Numbered from the stretch's first letter, positions 16,537-25,862 are shown. The stretch: 64,000 nt of DNA from Anaeromusa acidaminophila DSM 3853 (GCF_000374545.1 NZ_KB894583.1:141236-205235); one strand, 5' to 3'. Notes: a model not told the origin generated them from the letters alone. Program-made: numbers and translations.

Positions 16537-18018
16537 ATGCTGGTGCATCATTTAATATTTCAGGGGAAACAAGAGGATTTTGCTTTTTTAGGGGCTCGCG
16601 ATGAAGCAGTTACGTATGGACAATTGCAAAGCCATGTTGCAGCCTATCGCAATTTTTTCTACGCCCAGGGCATTCGGACGGGGGAAAATGTAGGGCTTTT
16701 TTCTAGAAACTGTGTGGAATTTGTGTACAGCTACTTGGCTATTGTCAGTTTAGGGGCGGTCGTAGTGCCTCTTAACTTTCAATTAACGGAACAAGAGGCA
16801 GCATATATTTTAAAAGATGCTCAAGTAAATTATCTGGTGACGGAACGGGACATGGATTTGCCTGTAACACGCCTAGTGTTTGCGGAGTTTAAAGAGGCTG
16901 TAGCGTTGAAGAACGATCCGGCAGTGCCAGTGCTAGAGGACAGTCCGGAAAATGAGCAGCGTCCCTGCGCCATTATCTACACTTCCGGTACGACAGGAAA
17001 GCCTAAAGGAGCGGTGCTGAGCCATCGGAATTTAATTAGTAATGCACATTCCTATCGGCAAGTGCTGCCGATGGTTCCCAAAGACCGCGTACTTTGCGTG
17101 CTGCCTATGTATCACTGCTTTGCCTGGACCTGCTCTGTGCTGACGACCTTGCTGGGCGGGGCGGCGATTACTATTTTGGACGCCTTCGCGCCGAAAGAGA
17201 CGCTGGCGGCCATTCGCGACTACCAGGTTACGGTTATCTATGCAGTGCCTACCATGTACAATGTGTTGCTGCGTACAGGGGAAGCGGCGGATTTGGCAAG
17301 CGTGCGCGCCTGCATATCCGGCGGAGCGCCGCTGCCGGAAAAAATAGCCAAGCGATTTCAGGGAAAATTTGGCCAGGAAATTTTAGAAGGCTATGGCTTG
17401 TCCGAGGCTTCGCCGGTGGTGAGCTTGAACCCGCCAGGCCGGGTGAAGCCCTGCTCTATCGGGCGTCCTCTTCCGGGGGTGAACGTAAAAATCGAAGGCG
17501 GTAAAGGCCTAGTACCACCCGGGACGGTAGGGGAGCTCTTGGTCCAAGGCCCCAATGTCATGCTGGGGTACTACAATCTGCCCCAGGAGACGGCGCGAGC
17601 GTTGCGGCAAGACTGGCTGCATACAGGCGATTTGGCGTATCTTGATGCGGAAGGCTATATTCATATTGTGGATCGCCTCAAAGATATGATTATTGTTAGC
17701 GGTGAAAACATTTACCCGCGGGAGATCGAAGAATTATTGTATAAATACCCTGGCATTGTAGAGGCCGCCGTTATTGGCGTGCCGGATGAGCTGCGCGGGC
17801 AGGCGGCCCGGGCGTATCTTGTTTTTGCAGAGGGACATGTTTTTAACAAAAAAGAGATGCGTGATTATTTGCAGGAAGCTCTGGCGGCGTATAAGGTTCC
17901 CAAAGACTTTGTCGTGTTGGACGTCCTGCCCAAGAATCAAACCGGCAAGATTTTGAAGCGCGTTTTGCGAGATCGGGCGCTTGGCGAAGAAGTGGATTCA
18001 GAAGAGAAAGAAGGGTAA
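16537..18018 (+). CDS. Acyl-CoA synthetase (AMP-forming), long-chain fatty acid type
   Basis: Activates a carboxylic acid, probably a fatty acid, to its CoA thioester via an acyl-adenylate. The 493 residues show the ANL-superfamily motifs: A3 YTSGTTGKPKG (148-158), A5 EGYGLSEASP, A7 LHTGDLAYLD, A8 VDRLKDMIIVSGENIYPREIEE and the A10 lysine in KNQTGKILKR. The sequence resembles FadD-like enzymes of Firmicutes (PMYHCFAWT, YYNLPQETA). ATG 16537 is used with GAGAAGAG upstream; TTG 16513 is an alternative start adding eight basic residues. No other fatty-acid gene is nearby. A degraded peptidase gene begins 20 nt later and may be read from the same transcript. Confidence 0.88.
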   Translation: MLVHHLIFQGKQEDFAFLGARDEAVTYGQLQSHVAAYRNFFYAQGIRTGENVGLFSRNCVEFVYSYLAIVSLGAVVVPLNFQLTEQEAAYILKDAQVNYLVTERDMDLPVTRLVFAEFKEAVALKNDPAVPVLEDSPENEQRPCAIIYTSGTTGKPKGAVLSHRNLISNAHSYRQVLPMVPKDRVLCVLPMYHCFAWTCSVLTTLLGGAAITILDAFAPKETLAAIRDYQVTVIYAVPTMYNVLLRTGEAADLASVRACISGGAPLPEKIAKRFQGKFGQEILEGYGLSEASPVVSLNPPGRVKPCSIGRPLPGVNVKIEGGKGLVPPGTVGELLVQGPNVMLGYYNLPQETARALRQDWLHTGDLAYLDAEGYIHIVDRLKDMIIVSGENIYPREIEELLYKYPGIVEAAVIGVPDELRGQAARAYLVFAEGHVFNKKEMRDYLQEALAAYKVPKDFVVLDVLPKNQTGKILKRVLRDRALGEEVDSEEKEG

Positions 18019-18038
18019 CTCGAAGAGGAGGGCTTGCT

Positions 18039-18459
18039 GTGAACTCCGTAAAAGAAGGGTTTCTTGCTGTGCCTGGAGGAAAGGTAGGGTATCGCATTGT
18101 AGGCAAAGAACGGCCTGGTATGCCGCTGGTAATTCTGCATGGCGGACCGGGAGCGCCGCATGATTATCGTTTACCTGAGCATGTGCGGTTCGAGTGAGTT
18201 TACCATGACAGGAAGTCTCGGAAAAACCGAATTAGTAAGCCGGTTAAACGAGATCAAGGTTCCTGTTCTCTTTACTTGCGGTCGTTATGATGAGGCGGCT
18301 CCAGAGACTACGGCGATTTATCAGCAGGCGTTACCTGGTTCCGAAATGGTGGTTATAGAAGACGCATCGCACGAGCATCACCTGGAAAAGCCCCAAGAGT
18401 ATCTTGATGTGGTGAGGGAGTTTCTGCGACGTACAGAGCGTAGGAAAATTGCAGAATAA
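18039..18459 (+). pseudogene. Proline iminopeptidase remnant with internal deletion and frameshift
   Basis: GTG 18039, preceded by GAGGAGG, opens a 52-codon frame to 18197 whose product matches the start of alpha/beta-hydrolase prolyl aminopeptidases, with the oxyanion motif HGGPGAPHDY. It is immediately followed in another frame by the family's C terminus: SSEFTMTG, IKVPVLFTCGRYDEAAPETTA and SHEHHLEKP, running to 18459, which hold the catalytic Asp and His. The middle of about 150 residues, including the Ser nucleophile motif GxSxGG and the cap domain, is missing. The gene is therefore dead as a peptidase; the C-terminal frame could still be translated from an internal ATG but would lack the nucleophile. 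Confidence 0.85.
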
Positions 18460-18824
18460 GAAGCATTTATGGATTAAATGATTTCTGTAGATACTAGTTG
18501 TTTTTGAGGGTTTTGTATTATTTTATGAGATCAAATTAATAGTTGTTCTTTATAGAGGAGCCTGTCATCGAGGAGGCTCCTATTCTTTTTTATCTAAAAT
18601 CTAGGAGCCTTTTTATGGGGTATAATAGATCACCATGGCAAGACCGTTTAATTTCTTATTGTCTTATTAGGAGAAGCATATTACTTGCGACCTAGTATGG
18701 ATTTTGGTGGAAATGTTTTGTTTTTATGGAAAATAACTACATATAGTGATAAAATTGTTCCATGAGCCTTTAAGCAATCTTTGCGTAAAATAGCGGCTCA
18801 ACTAAATGAAGGGGAGGATATAAA
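18460..18824. other. Intergenic region with hairpin
   Basis: No gene seen. It holds the hairpin at 18556-18592, a further AGGAGCCT copy at 18603-18610 and an isolated TATAAT at 18621-18626. The exported-protein gene at 18825 must have its promoter in the right half, but no convincing pair was found. Confidence 0.5.
18556..18592 (+). terminator. Terminator hairpin sharing sequence with 19740-19776
   Basis: AGGAGCC (18556-18562) pairs with GGCTCCT (18575-18581), loop TGTCATCGAGGA, then ATTCTTTTTT. Loop and stem nearly repeat those at 19740-19776. Confidence 0.7.
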
Positions 18825-19304
18825 ATGTTTCGAAAAGTTTTATCTTTACTATGCATGCTTTTTGCACTGACGGTATTACCAGCAGCAGCCGCACCACCTC
18901 CGTTGCCAAACGACGTTAATATCATTGCTCCAGGTCCGGATGTTCCGGAAAAACTAGCATCACTCTCTGGGAAATGGGTCGGAAAGTTCAACTGGACCGG
19001 ACGGAACGGCGGCAATAATGGGAGTCGTGAAATTGTATTAATTGTAGAAAAAATTGAAGGCAATCAAGTTAGCGTAATTGTTTCTTATGGTTCTGATCCT
19101 AGATCCGGCGAAACAAAATGGACACGCGCAGTGGGGAATGTGTCTATGTTTGGCAAGATAAAGCTTCCTCTAAAACCGCCGTTTGCTCGTTCTGATATGA
19201 CGCAGGAGTATACATTGAAGCCAGATGGAACTTTAGAGTATTGGCTCGCTGCAACATCTCCCTATGCCTCTGATTATAGCGGCATCCTGAAAAAACAGCC
19301 ATAA
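18825..19304 (+). CDS. Exported protein of unknown function
   Basis: 159 residues with a clear Sec signal peptide (MFRKVLSLLCMLFALTVLPAAAA, cleavage expected after AAA near residue 23). The mature part contains LSGKWVGKFNWTGRNGG, alternating strands (EIVLIVEKIEGNQVSVIVSYG) and a C-terminal TLKPDGTLEYWLA segment, suggesting a small beta-barrel or lipocalin-like fold as seen in proteins that report on cell-wall or carbohydrate contact; the family was not identified. GGGGAGG precedes the ATG by nine bases. Monocistronic, with its own terminator. Location should be the periplasm if the organism is diderm. Confidence 0.7.
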   Translation: MFRKVLSLLCMLFALTVLPAAAAPPPLPNDVNIIAPGPDVPEKLASLSGKWVGKFNWTGRNGGNNGSREIVLIVEKIEGNQVSVIVSYGSDPRSGETKWTRAVGNVSMFGKIKLPLKPPFARSDMTQEYTLKPDGTLEYWLAATSPYASDYSGILKKQP

Positions 19305-19373
19305 AACATTGTTTGAAATGAAATGTTTCTAGCCTGATGGATGAAGGCAAAGCTATAGTAATGAAGAATAGAG

Positions 19374-19418
19374 AATACCCTTCCGGGGCTGAAGTGGCTG
19401 AGGGAGGGTATTTTATTT
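19374..19418 (+). terminator. Terminator of exported-protein gene
   Basis: AATACCCT (19374-19381) pairs with AGGGTATT (19405-19412), followed by a T-rich tail. Confidence 0.7.
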
Positions 19419-19682
19419 GCACTTACGCGTGTTGACGATGGAACATCAAAAAAAGAACCATCCTTCAAAGATACCATCAAGATTGTTGCAAAACCTCGAT
19501 CTTTCAGCTATAGAATTTTGTTGCGAAATATGTAGCAGCTTACTATGTAATTATTTTGCAAAACTTTGATATATCGATTATTAATTTATCAAGCGCTTTG
19601 CCAAGTGCCGCGCTATAAATAGTATCAAGTGATGCACTTCCATTACCAAGGCAGTGCGGGAGCGTTGGATAATCCTTTGTGT

Positions 19683-19776
19683 TTGACAGTATCAAATAAG
19701 AACTGTATAATAATAACAAATGAATAATGCTTATTATTTGGAGGAGCCTGTCACCAAGGGCTCCTTCTATTTTTTG
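19683..19776 (+). ncRNA. Candidate short RNA: consensus promoter directly followed by terminator
   Basis: TTGACA (19683-19688), exact 17-bp spacer and TATAAT (19706-19711) predict a start near 19718. The transcript would hold a small AATAA-TGC-TTATT hairpin and end at AGGAGCC/GGCTCCT plus TATTTTTT (19742-19775), giving about 58 nt with no open frame of use. The next gene on this strand is nhaA at 20133, beyond the terminator. It may be a small RNA or a relic. Confidence 0.45.
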
Positions 19777-19827
19777 CGGTGAAACAAAAAAAGTCTGACG
19801 CCCAAAGGCATCAGACCTCAAATTTGC

Positions 19828-19902
19828 TGGAGCGGGTAAAGGGATTCGAACCCTCGACCCACGGCTTGGGAAGCCGGTACTCTACCACTGAGCTACACCC
19901 GC
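19828..19902 (-). tRNA. tRNA-Gly (CCC)
   Basis: Reads GCGGGTG...CTCAGTGGTAGAG...TTCCCAA...GGGTTCGAATCCC...CCCGC-T-CCA on the minus strand. The seven-base anticodon loop TTCCCAA gives anticodon CCC. Acceptor, D and T arms pair well; the anticodon stem has one C-U mismatch at its outer end. CCA is encoded. Confidence 0.95.
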
Positions 19903-19950
19903 TCGGAATTATGTCAAAACAAGGCAAACGTGCTTGTTCCGACGGACTTT

Positions 19951-19979
19951 ATTATAGCTCATGAGGCTTGAAAAAACAA
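19951..19979 (-). promoter_or_regulatory. tRNA-Gly promoter
   Basis: On the minus strand TTGTTT (19979-19974), 17-bp spacer, TATAAT (19956-19951), about 50 bases upstream of the tRNA. Confidence 0.65.
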
Positions 19980-20132
19980 GCAGCAAAGCAGCTATTGAAG
20001 AAGGAACGCAAAGACTAAAAGAGAAATTCTTGAAAAGAGAGTGGAAGAGAAGTAAATGGTAAGGAAAAATAGCAAGGCAAGTCTTTGGAAAAGGCTGATC
20101 TCTGGGAGTGAAAATAGTTTGGAGGTGGCGAT

Positions 20133-21509
20133 ATGCGTAGAAGCCGCTTGAAATTGAGGATTGCAAGGCAACTGCAATATATTGTAACTGAACCATTTAA
20201 AAAGTTTATGCAAGCGAACTCGTTAGGGGGGAATCTTCTTTTAGTAGCGTTGGTTATTGGCATGGTGTGGGCCAACTCCAGTTTTTCAGAGCAGTATCAT
20301 GCATTGTGGGAAGAGTCGTATTTAGGCGTATTCCTGGATGGCTTTATTTTGCAGAAAAGCTTACATCATTGGCTCAATGACGGTTTGATGGCGATTTTCT
20401 TTTTTCTGATTGGGTTAGAAATCAAAAGAGAGCTTCTCGTAGGAGAACTGTCGGTTTGGCGCAAAGCCTTGTTTCCGGTGGCTGCCGCGGCGGGCGGTAT
20501 GATTATGCCGGCCGTGTTCTTTACGGCGCTCCAAGGAGGCAGCCCCGAGACTCTAAGAGGGTGGGCGATTCCTACGGCGACAGATATAGCCTTTGCTTTA
20601 GGCGTGTTGTCTTTGTTGGGCAAGCGTGTGCCGGTTACGATGAAAATATTTTTGACGGCGCTGGCGATCGTGGATGATATTGGGGCCATTTTATTAATTG
20701 GACTGTTTTATTCCCCGGCGCCGGTGTGGGAGTGGCTGGGGACTGGTGCGGGTATTTTTGTCTTTATGCTCTATTTAAATCGTTCTGGAGTACGGAATGT
20801 AAGTTCTTATTTAGGGTTGGCCGTGTTGCTGTGGGGGGCGATCCTTTTTTCCGGTGTACATGCCACTTTGGCAGGCGTCCTGGCAGCCTTTGCCATTCCA
20901 GTGCAAACCCGAATCTCCAGGGCTAAAGCGGCGGAAAAAGGCGATGCGTTGACACGTAAATTGCAGACCTTAAGTTCTTCCGAGAAAAACGTTTTAGCAG
21001 ATCCGGTCTATCATGATGTGCTGGCGCAAATTGCCAAATTGTATCAAGATGCAGGCACTCCCTTGCAGCGTTTGGAGCATGCGTTGCATCCGACGGTTGC
21101 GTATGGCATTTTGCCGTTGTTTGCGTTAGCTAACGGCGGGGTAACTATTCAAGCGGAGCTGTTAGGCAGCGTCGCCGAGCCATTGTCGGTAGGAATTATT
21201 GTCGGGCTTTCGCTGGGTAAGCCGTTGGGAATTGTGAGCGTGTGCTGGCTTTTGGAGAAGCTGGGAGTTGCCGAGCGTCCTAGTGGCATGTCGTGGCGGC
21301 AGATGTGGTCGGCGGGATGTTTTGCAGGCATTGGGTTTACGATGGCTATCTTTATTGCGAACCTGGCTTTTGTGGAAGTGCGTTTTTTGGAGTCGGCCAA
21401 ATTAGCAATCCTTCTTGCCTCGCTAGCATCCACTTTTTTGGGCGTGGCTTTGCTGCTGGGAGGCAGCCATGCCTCTAAAAACGAAACTTTGTTAGATAAA
21501 AAGATGTAA
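20133..21509 (+). CDS. nhaA: Na+/H+ antiporter NhaA
   Basis: Cytoplasmic-membrane antiporter that exports Na+ in exchange for protons and supports pH and salt homeostasis. The 458 residues have the NhaA order: N-terminal amphipathic region, NSLGGNLLLVALVIGMVWAN, INDGLMAIFFFLIGLEIKREL with the family's GLEIKRE motif, PTATDIAFALGVLSLLG, and the ion-binding Asp pair in ALAIVDDIGAILLIGLFY. The C-terminal half includes GIGFTMAIFIANLAF. About 70 residues longer than the E. coli protein, mostly as a charged cytoplasmic loop (residues about 255-310). GGAGG precedes ATG 20133. Monocistronic, divergent from tRNA-Gly. Confidence 0.96.
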   Translation: MRRSRLKLRIARQLQYIVTEPFKKFMQANSLGGNLLLVALVIGMVWANSSFSEQYHALWEESYLGVFLDGFILQKSLHHWLNDGLMAIFFFLIGLEIKRELLVGELSVWRKALFPVAAAAGGMIMPAVFFTALQGGSPETLRGWAIPTATDIAFALGVLSLLGKRVPVTMKIFLTALAIVDDIGAILLIGLFYSPAPVWEWLGTGAGIFVFMLYLNRSGVRNVSSYLGLAVLLWGAILFSGVHATLAGVLAAFAIPVQTRISRAKAAEKGDALTRKLQTLSSSEKNVLADPVYHDVLAQIAKLYQDAGTPLQRLEHALHPTVAYGILPLFALANGGVTIQAELLGSVAEPLSVGIIVGLSLGKPLGIVSVCWLLEKLGVAERPSGMSWRQMWSAGCFAGIGFTMAIFIANLAFVEVRFLESAKLAILLASLASTFLGVALLLGGSHASKNETLLDKKM

Positions 21510-21516
21510 TAAACGT

Positions 21517-21565
21517 AAAAACTGCCGTTAGAATGCGAAAATGCTTGCTAACGGCAGTTTTGATT
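21517..21565 (+). terminator. nhaA terminator
   Basis: AAAACTGCCGTTAG pairs with CTAACGGCAGTTTT around a 16-nt loop. Confidence 0.85.
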
Positions 21566-21659
21566 TAGCTTGTGCAAATTTTTAAGCTGAAAAACAGGTT
21601 TTAGATAAGCGGTCTCGAAATTTGTATAAACGACAAAGCAACAAAGTTGCAAATCTTTC

Positions 21660-21881
21660 TTACGAATTAAATTTGGCGCAGATGGAGTCATAACGTTTTC
21701 GTAGCTGTCGCTCAAAGAAGGCGAAGATGGCAACGACGAAAAGATAAGCAAAGGAAACCAGAAAAAGAGTGGTTATGTCGTAATCTTGGTAAATCAAAAC
21801 AAAAGCGGCGTATACATAGCCGATAACTAAACCATATTTGCAGATCGATAACATGCGGATTAAGGTATCGAGGTATTTCAT
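21660..21881 (-). CDS. Small two-helix membrane protein, unknown
   Basis: The 73-residue product starts MKYLDTLIRMLSICKYG and has two membrane segments (GLVIGYVYAAFVLIYQ and TLFLVSFAYLFVVAIFAFF) followed by a basic tail RQLRKRYDS. ATG 21881 is chosen because AAGGAGG lies seven bases upstream; an ATG at 21908 has no such site. No family recognised. It stands alone between nhaA and a Crp/Fnr regulator. Confidence 0.6.
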   Translation of the reverse strand: MKYLDTLIRMLSICKYGLVIGYVYAAFVLIYQDYDITTLFLVSFAYLFVVAIFAFFERQLRKRYDSICAKFNS

Positions 21882-21991
21882 AGAGTCCTCCTTGAGAGTT
21901 TCATGCAAGAACAGATGTGGTAAACATTAAAGTTATTCTAACATGTTTGGATAGGGTCGGCAACTAAATGAAGAAACGGTAGGGATGCGAA

Positions 21992-22666
21992 GTGGAATAT
22001 TTGAAGCAAGTGCCGCTGTTTGGCGATTTGCCGACAGATGTGTTACAGCGAATTGATGCGGTTGTTTTGGAGAGGACGTATAAAAAAGGGGAAAGCATTT
22101 TTTTAGAAGGAGAACCAGGAGAAGGACTCCATTTTGTGCGCACAGGGCGAGTGAAAATTGTCAAAACGGCGGAAGACGGGAGGGAGCACATTATCAAATT
22201 TCTAAAAACGGGAGAGATTTTTGCGGAAGTGCTCTTATTTAACCATTTACCATATCCTGCTGCTTCGATAGCGGTTGAAGACAGTCGGATTGGCTTGATT
22301 CGCAATGAGGACCTGGAAAAATTAATTTTGGAAAATAACGCCTTGGCTTTGCTCTTGATTCGCTCGTTGAGTCAGCGCTTACTGTACGCCCAGCAAAAAA
22401 TCAAGGAATTGGCGTTGCAGGATGTACCTGCTCGGACGGCGGAATTATTGCTGCGCTTGAGCCGGGAGCAGGGAAAACGAGACGCAGCAGGGAAGCCGCT
22501 TTTGGAATTACCGGAATCCCGGCAGGAGCTGGCTGGCTTGATGGGAACCTCGCGGGAAACTCTAAGCCGTACGTTGAGTGATTTTAAAAGGCGCAAGTGG
22601 ATTTCGATGGAGGGGAATCGCATTGTCTTATTACAGGAAGAACAGCTTCTTGAATTGTCTTCTTAA
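21992..22666 (+). CDS. Crp/Fnr family transcriptional regulator
   Basis: A 224-residue DNA-binding protein. Residues about 1-115 form the cyclic-nucleotide-binding-type beta barrel (KKGESIFLEGEPGEGLHFVRTGRVKIVK), then the long dimerisation helix (NNALALLLIRSLSQRLLYAQQKIKEL) and a C-terminal HTH with SRQELAGLMGTSRETLSRTLSDFKRRKWI, the Crp recognition helix pattern. There is no N-terminal cysteine cluster, so it is not an oxygen-sensing Fnr with an iron-sulfur centre. The start is GTG 21992; an upstream ATG at 21968 runs into a stop after three codons. Ligand and targets unknown; it could sense redox or a metabolite. Confidence 0.9.
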   Translation: MEYLKQVPLFGDLPTDVLQRIDAVVLERTYKKGESIFLEGEPGEGLHFVRTGRVKIVKTAEDGREHIIKFLKTGEIFAEVLLFNHLPYPAASIAVEDSRIGLIRNEDLEKLILENNALALLLIRSLSQRLLYAQQKIKELALQDVPARTAELLLRLSREQGKRDAAGKPLLELPESRQELAGLMGTSRETLSRTLSDFKRRKWISMEGNRIVLLQEEQLLELSS

Positions 22667-22672
22667 GTTTTC

Positions 22673-22701
22673 TTGACTAGCTAAAGGGGCTATTCTATAA
22701 T
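22673..22701 (+). promoter_or_regulatory. tadA promoter
   Basis: TTGACT (22673-22678), 17-bp spacer, TATAAT (22696-22701). Confidence 0.75.
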
Positions 22702-22729
22702 ACCTCTAGCATGAAAACGGAGGCTAGAT

Positions 22730-23194
22730 ATGCTGCAGCAGGAACTAGACGACTATTATATGGGATTGGCTTTGGAAGAAGCGCATAAAGCCGCCGAAAA
22801 AGGAGAGATCCCCATTGGGGCGGTATTGGTCTATGAAGGTAAAGTATTGGCAACGGCGCATAACCTGCGCGAAACCGGCCATGACGGTACAGCACATGCG
22901 GAGATGCTGGTGATTCGCCAAGGTTGTGAGAAATTGTCGCGCTGGCGTTTGACTGGGACAACGCTTTATGTTACAATTGAGCCGTGTTCGATGTGTGCGG
23001 GAGCCCTTGTAAATAGCCGTGTTACACGCCTTGTCTATGGCAGTGCGGACGCTAAAGCTGGCGCAGTGGAGTCCTTGTTCAATATCGTACAGCATCCTGC
23101 ATTGAACCACTCCTTAGAGGTTACCTCTGGAGTACGGCAGGAAGAATGCGCTGGTATTATGAAAGAGTTCTTTCGGCAGCGGCGCAAAAAATAG
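22730..23194 (+). CDS. tadA: tRNA-specific adenosine deaminase
   Basis: Converts adenosine 34 to inosine in the anticodon of tRNA-Arg(ACG), needed to read CGN codons. The 154-residue cytidine-deaminase-fold protein has the zinc site HAE (His56, catalytic Glu58) and PCSMC (Cys86, Cys89), together with IPIGAVLV and TLYVTIEPC that mark TadA. Length is normal. GGAGG precedes ATG 22730. A tRNA-Ser gene begins 5 nt after the stop, so the two may share a transcript, an arrangement seen in several Firmicutes. Confidence 0.95.
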   Translation: MLQQELDDYYMGLALEEAHKAAEKGEIPIGAVLVYEGKVLATAHNLRETGHDGTAHAEMLVIRQGCEKLSRWRLTGTTLYVTIEPCSMCAGALVNSRVTRLVYGSADAKAGAVESLFNIVQHPALNHSLEVTSGVRQEECAGIMKEFFRQRRKK

Positions 23195-23199
23195 CATTT

Positions 23200-23289
<90 letters not shown>

Positions 23290-23303
23290 TTTTAAAGGGA
23301 TTG

Positions 23304-23334
23304 AAGCTATCGATTAAATCGGTAGCTTTTTTGT
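23304..23334 (+). terminator. Terminator after tRNA-Ser(CGA)
   Basis: AAGCTATCGAT pairs with ATCGGTAGCTT around TAA, followed by six Ts. Confidence 0.85.
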
Positions 23335-23554
23335 TTTGCGTGCTTATATTTTGCTTCATTTTAAGATAGAATGTGCCAACTTCACCGTTCGTAAAAATTC
23401 GTATTATATAGAGGTTTTTTGATGTAGGAATTGAATAATAAAATTGTACTTCCTTTCTATCCTATTTTTAGGGGCATAAAGGAATGTTGTATAATTACAT
23501 CTATTTGTTATCGTCCGTTGAATTAGCGCTGTGCTATGCTTGAAAGGAGAAAAA

Positions 23555-25537
23555 ATGTTTCGTTCTATTAAGACTAAGTTGATTGTCTTTATCTCCGTAA
23601 TGCTTGCGGTGATCGGAATTGCTGTTATGAGTGCAGTTTTGTACTTCTTTACGGATTATTCCGATACCACGGCTAGAAATCTAGCGCAATCCGGAGTGAA
23701 CGGCCTACATAATGTCTTGGAAGATGCCAAACAGGAGATGAAGTTGCGGGCGATTCTAATTGCCGCTAATCCTGATGTTGCTAGTGCAGTGGAGGCTAAG
23801 GACACAGCTCGAGTGTTGGCAGTAGTCGGACAGCTTATCAAAGATGTCCCCGTCGATTCGATTACGATTTCGGATGAAAAAGGAATCGTAATCGCTCGGA
23901 CGCACGAACCGGCAAAAAAAGGGGACAGCGTTGTTGGGCAGGCGAATGTACGGGAGGCGTTGAAAGGTAAGGTGACGGCTGGAATAGAACCGGGAACGGT
24001 AGTGAAGCTGTCGGCTAGAGCTGGAGCGCCGGTCCGAAACGGGCAGGGGCAGATTGTGGGGGTTATTACTCCAGGAGTGACTCTGACAAAAAATGAAGTA
24101 GTCGATAAAACCAAAAAACTGTTCAATGTTGACGCAACCCTTTTCAAGGATGATGTTCGCGAGTCAACTACTATCACCCAAAATGGACAGCGCCAGATTG
24201 GAACCAAACTAGATCCAGCCATCGCCGATATTGTCCTGAAGCAGGGAAAGTCATTCAATGGTACAGCAAATATTTTGGGTATGGATTACTTTACGGCATA
24301 CGAACCGATCATTGATCCTGCGGGTAAGCCGGTGGGAGTCTTGTTCGCTGGCGAATCCATGGCTCAAGTCCACGATTCTCGAAATAAAATGGTTGTTACC
24401 GTAGCGGTTACGCTTTTGATCGCCATTGTTCTGGCCTTTCTCGCTGCATTGTGGATGGCGCGAAAAATCATTGGGCCGTTGTTGCAACTTGGGGCAGCAG
24501 CCAGCACGGTTGCAAACGGCGATCTGACTCAGTCTGTGGCAGTAAATTCCTCGGATGAGGTTGGCATTCTGGCGCAGAATTTCAATGCAATGCTGTTGCA
24601 TTTGCGAGAATTGGTTAAGCATGTGCATGACCTGTCGCAAACGCTGGCCGCTTCTTCGGAAGAATTGACGGCCAGCGCCGAACAGTCGGCGAGAGTAAGT
24701 CATCAAGTTGCCCAGGCGATTACGGAAGTGGCGGCTGGCACATCAAAGCAGTTAGGTGCTGTCAATGACGCTTCGACGATAGTTCGGCAAGTTTCCTCTC
24801 ATACGGAATCAGTGGCGGTTACGGCAGAAACTATTACTGGATTAAGCGATAAATCCTCGGCGGCCACTGCGCAAGGAAGTCAAGCGATCGAGCGTGCAGT
24901 CCAGCAGATGGGGAGCATTGGAGAAGGGAGCAAAGCAGTTAACAGCGCGGTCAAAAAGCTGGCAGAATCATCCCGCCATATTGGCGAAATTGTCAACGTG
25001 ATTTCCGAGATTGCTGGGCAGACCAATTTGTTAGCTCTCAACGCCGCGATTGAAGCTGCTCGGGCGGGTGAACAGGGCCGAGGATTTGCAGTGGTAGCGG
25101 AGGAAGTCCGCAAGCTGGCGGAACAATCGGAGACGGCTGCTAAAGAAATTACGGATTTGATTCAACAAAATCAAGCAGATCTTCAGGTCGCTGTCCAGGC
25201 TATGGAAGAATCCGCCGGATCGGTACAAGTCGGCATTACTGTAGTGAATGATGCGGGGCTGACTTTCCGCGATATTTCCCAAATGACGCAAGAAGTATCC
25301 GGCCAGATGTTGAACATCTCTTCTGCTATTGGTGAAATTGCTAAAGGGAGCGAGAAGATCGTTTCTTCAGTCTTGGACATTGAAAAGGTAAGCCAAGGCT
25401 CTGCCAGCCAGGCCGAACATGTGTCGGCAGCGGCGGAAGAAATGACAGCGTCGATGATGGAAATTTCTACTTCGAGCCAAAGTCTGGCCGAGCTTGCGCA
25501 GGAGTTGCAGGAAGCGGTAGACAAGTTCCGGCTGTAA
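23555..25537 (+). CDS. Methyl-accepting chemotaxis protein with extracytoplasmic Cache domain
   Basis: A 660-residue transmembrane chemoreceptor. TM1 is about residues 9-32, followed by an external sensing domain of about 240 residues with the single-Cache features [23 protein letters not shown] and the closing [21 protein letters not shown]2 is about 280-300 ([20 protein letters not shown]), then HAMP ([23 protein letters not shown]) and the cytoplasmic coiled coil whose tip is [44 protein letters not shown] 23555 has AAAGGAG upstream. Cache domains of this kind often bind organic acids or amino acids, but the ligand cannot be called. Stands alone with its own terminator. Confidence 0.93.
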   Translation: MFRSIKTKLIVFISVMLAVIGIAVMSAVLYFFTDYSDTTARNLAQSGVNGLHNVLEDAKQEMKLRAILIAANPDVASAVEAKDTARVLAVVGQLIKDVPVDSITISDEKGIVIARTHEPAKKGDSVVGQANVREALKGKVTAGIEPGTVVKLSARAGAPVRNGQGQIVGVITPGVTLTKNEVVDKTKKLFNVDATLFKDDVRESTTITQNGQRQIGTKLDPAIADIVLKQGKSFNGTANILGMDYFTAYEPIIDPAGKPVGVLFAGESMAQVHDSRNKMVVTVAVTLLIAIVLAFLAALWMARKIIGPLLQLGAAASTVANGDLTQSVAVNSSDEVGILAQNFNAMLLHLRELVKHVHDLSQTLAASSEELTASAEQSARVSHQVAQAITEVAAGTSKQLGAVNDASTIVRQVSSHTESVAVTAETITGLSDKSSAATAQGSQAIERAVQQMGSIGEGSKAVNSAVKKLAESSRHIGEIVNVISEIAGQTNLLALNAAIEAARAGEQGRGFAVVAEEVRKLAEQSETAAKEITDLIQQNQADLQVAVQAMEESAGSVQVGITVVNDAGLTFRDISQMTQEVSGQMLNISSAIGEIAKGSEKIVSSVLDIEKVSQGSASQAEHVSAAAEEMTASMMEISTSSQSLAELAQELQEAVDKFRL

Positions 25538-25574
25538 AGCGTAAAATCATAGCTCTGAATCGTATGCTCGATGT

Positions 25575-25610
25575 AAAAAGGCTTTGCAGGTTTTGCTGCA
25601 AAGCCTTTTG
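25575..25610 (+). terminator. Chemoreceptor terminator, near-copy of 28022-28056
   Basis: AAAAGGCTTTGCAG pairs with CTGCAAAGCCTTTT. The hairpin and loop (GTTTTG) recur almost unchanged at 28022-28056. Confidence 0.85.
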
Positions 25611-25862
25611 GCTTATAGTCTACATGCATGCATACATACATGCATGAGCGATTGCTTTTGGCTGGATATGAAGCGAAATAGCAATGGAAAGCGCTTACAC
25701 GCTGAAATGCGAAGGAGTGAAAATTCTTTAATACTACCCAATAGTAGTGTAAAATAACAACAGAATACATAGAGGTACGTGGCAGCGGTTTCAAAGCCTA
25801 AAATTGGGAAGGAGTTTTAAATAAATAGATTCAGTTAAAAATTATTCATGGAGGTCTGGGAG

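Larger units (their letters stand above)
19305..19827. other. Intergenic region, no protein gene seen
   Basis: Contains the terminator of the preceding gene (19374-19418), an A+T-rich stretch with a repeated TTTTGCAAAAC-like word, and a short promoter-terminator unit (19683-19776). An open frame on the minus strand (19821-19543) has no ribosome-binding site and no recognisable product. Confidence 0.5.

Noticed and set aside
19543..19821. 92-codon frame on the minus strand in the 19.3-19.8 kb gap
   Set aside because: No ribosome-binding site, no recognisable family, overlaps the promoter-hairpin unit; looks like chance.
25621..25646. ATGC/ATAC tandem repeats forming a short palindrome
   Set aside because: Simple low-complexity repeat between a terminator and the next promoter; no evidence of function.
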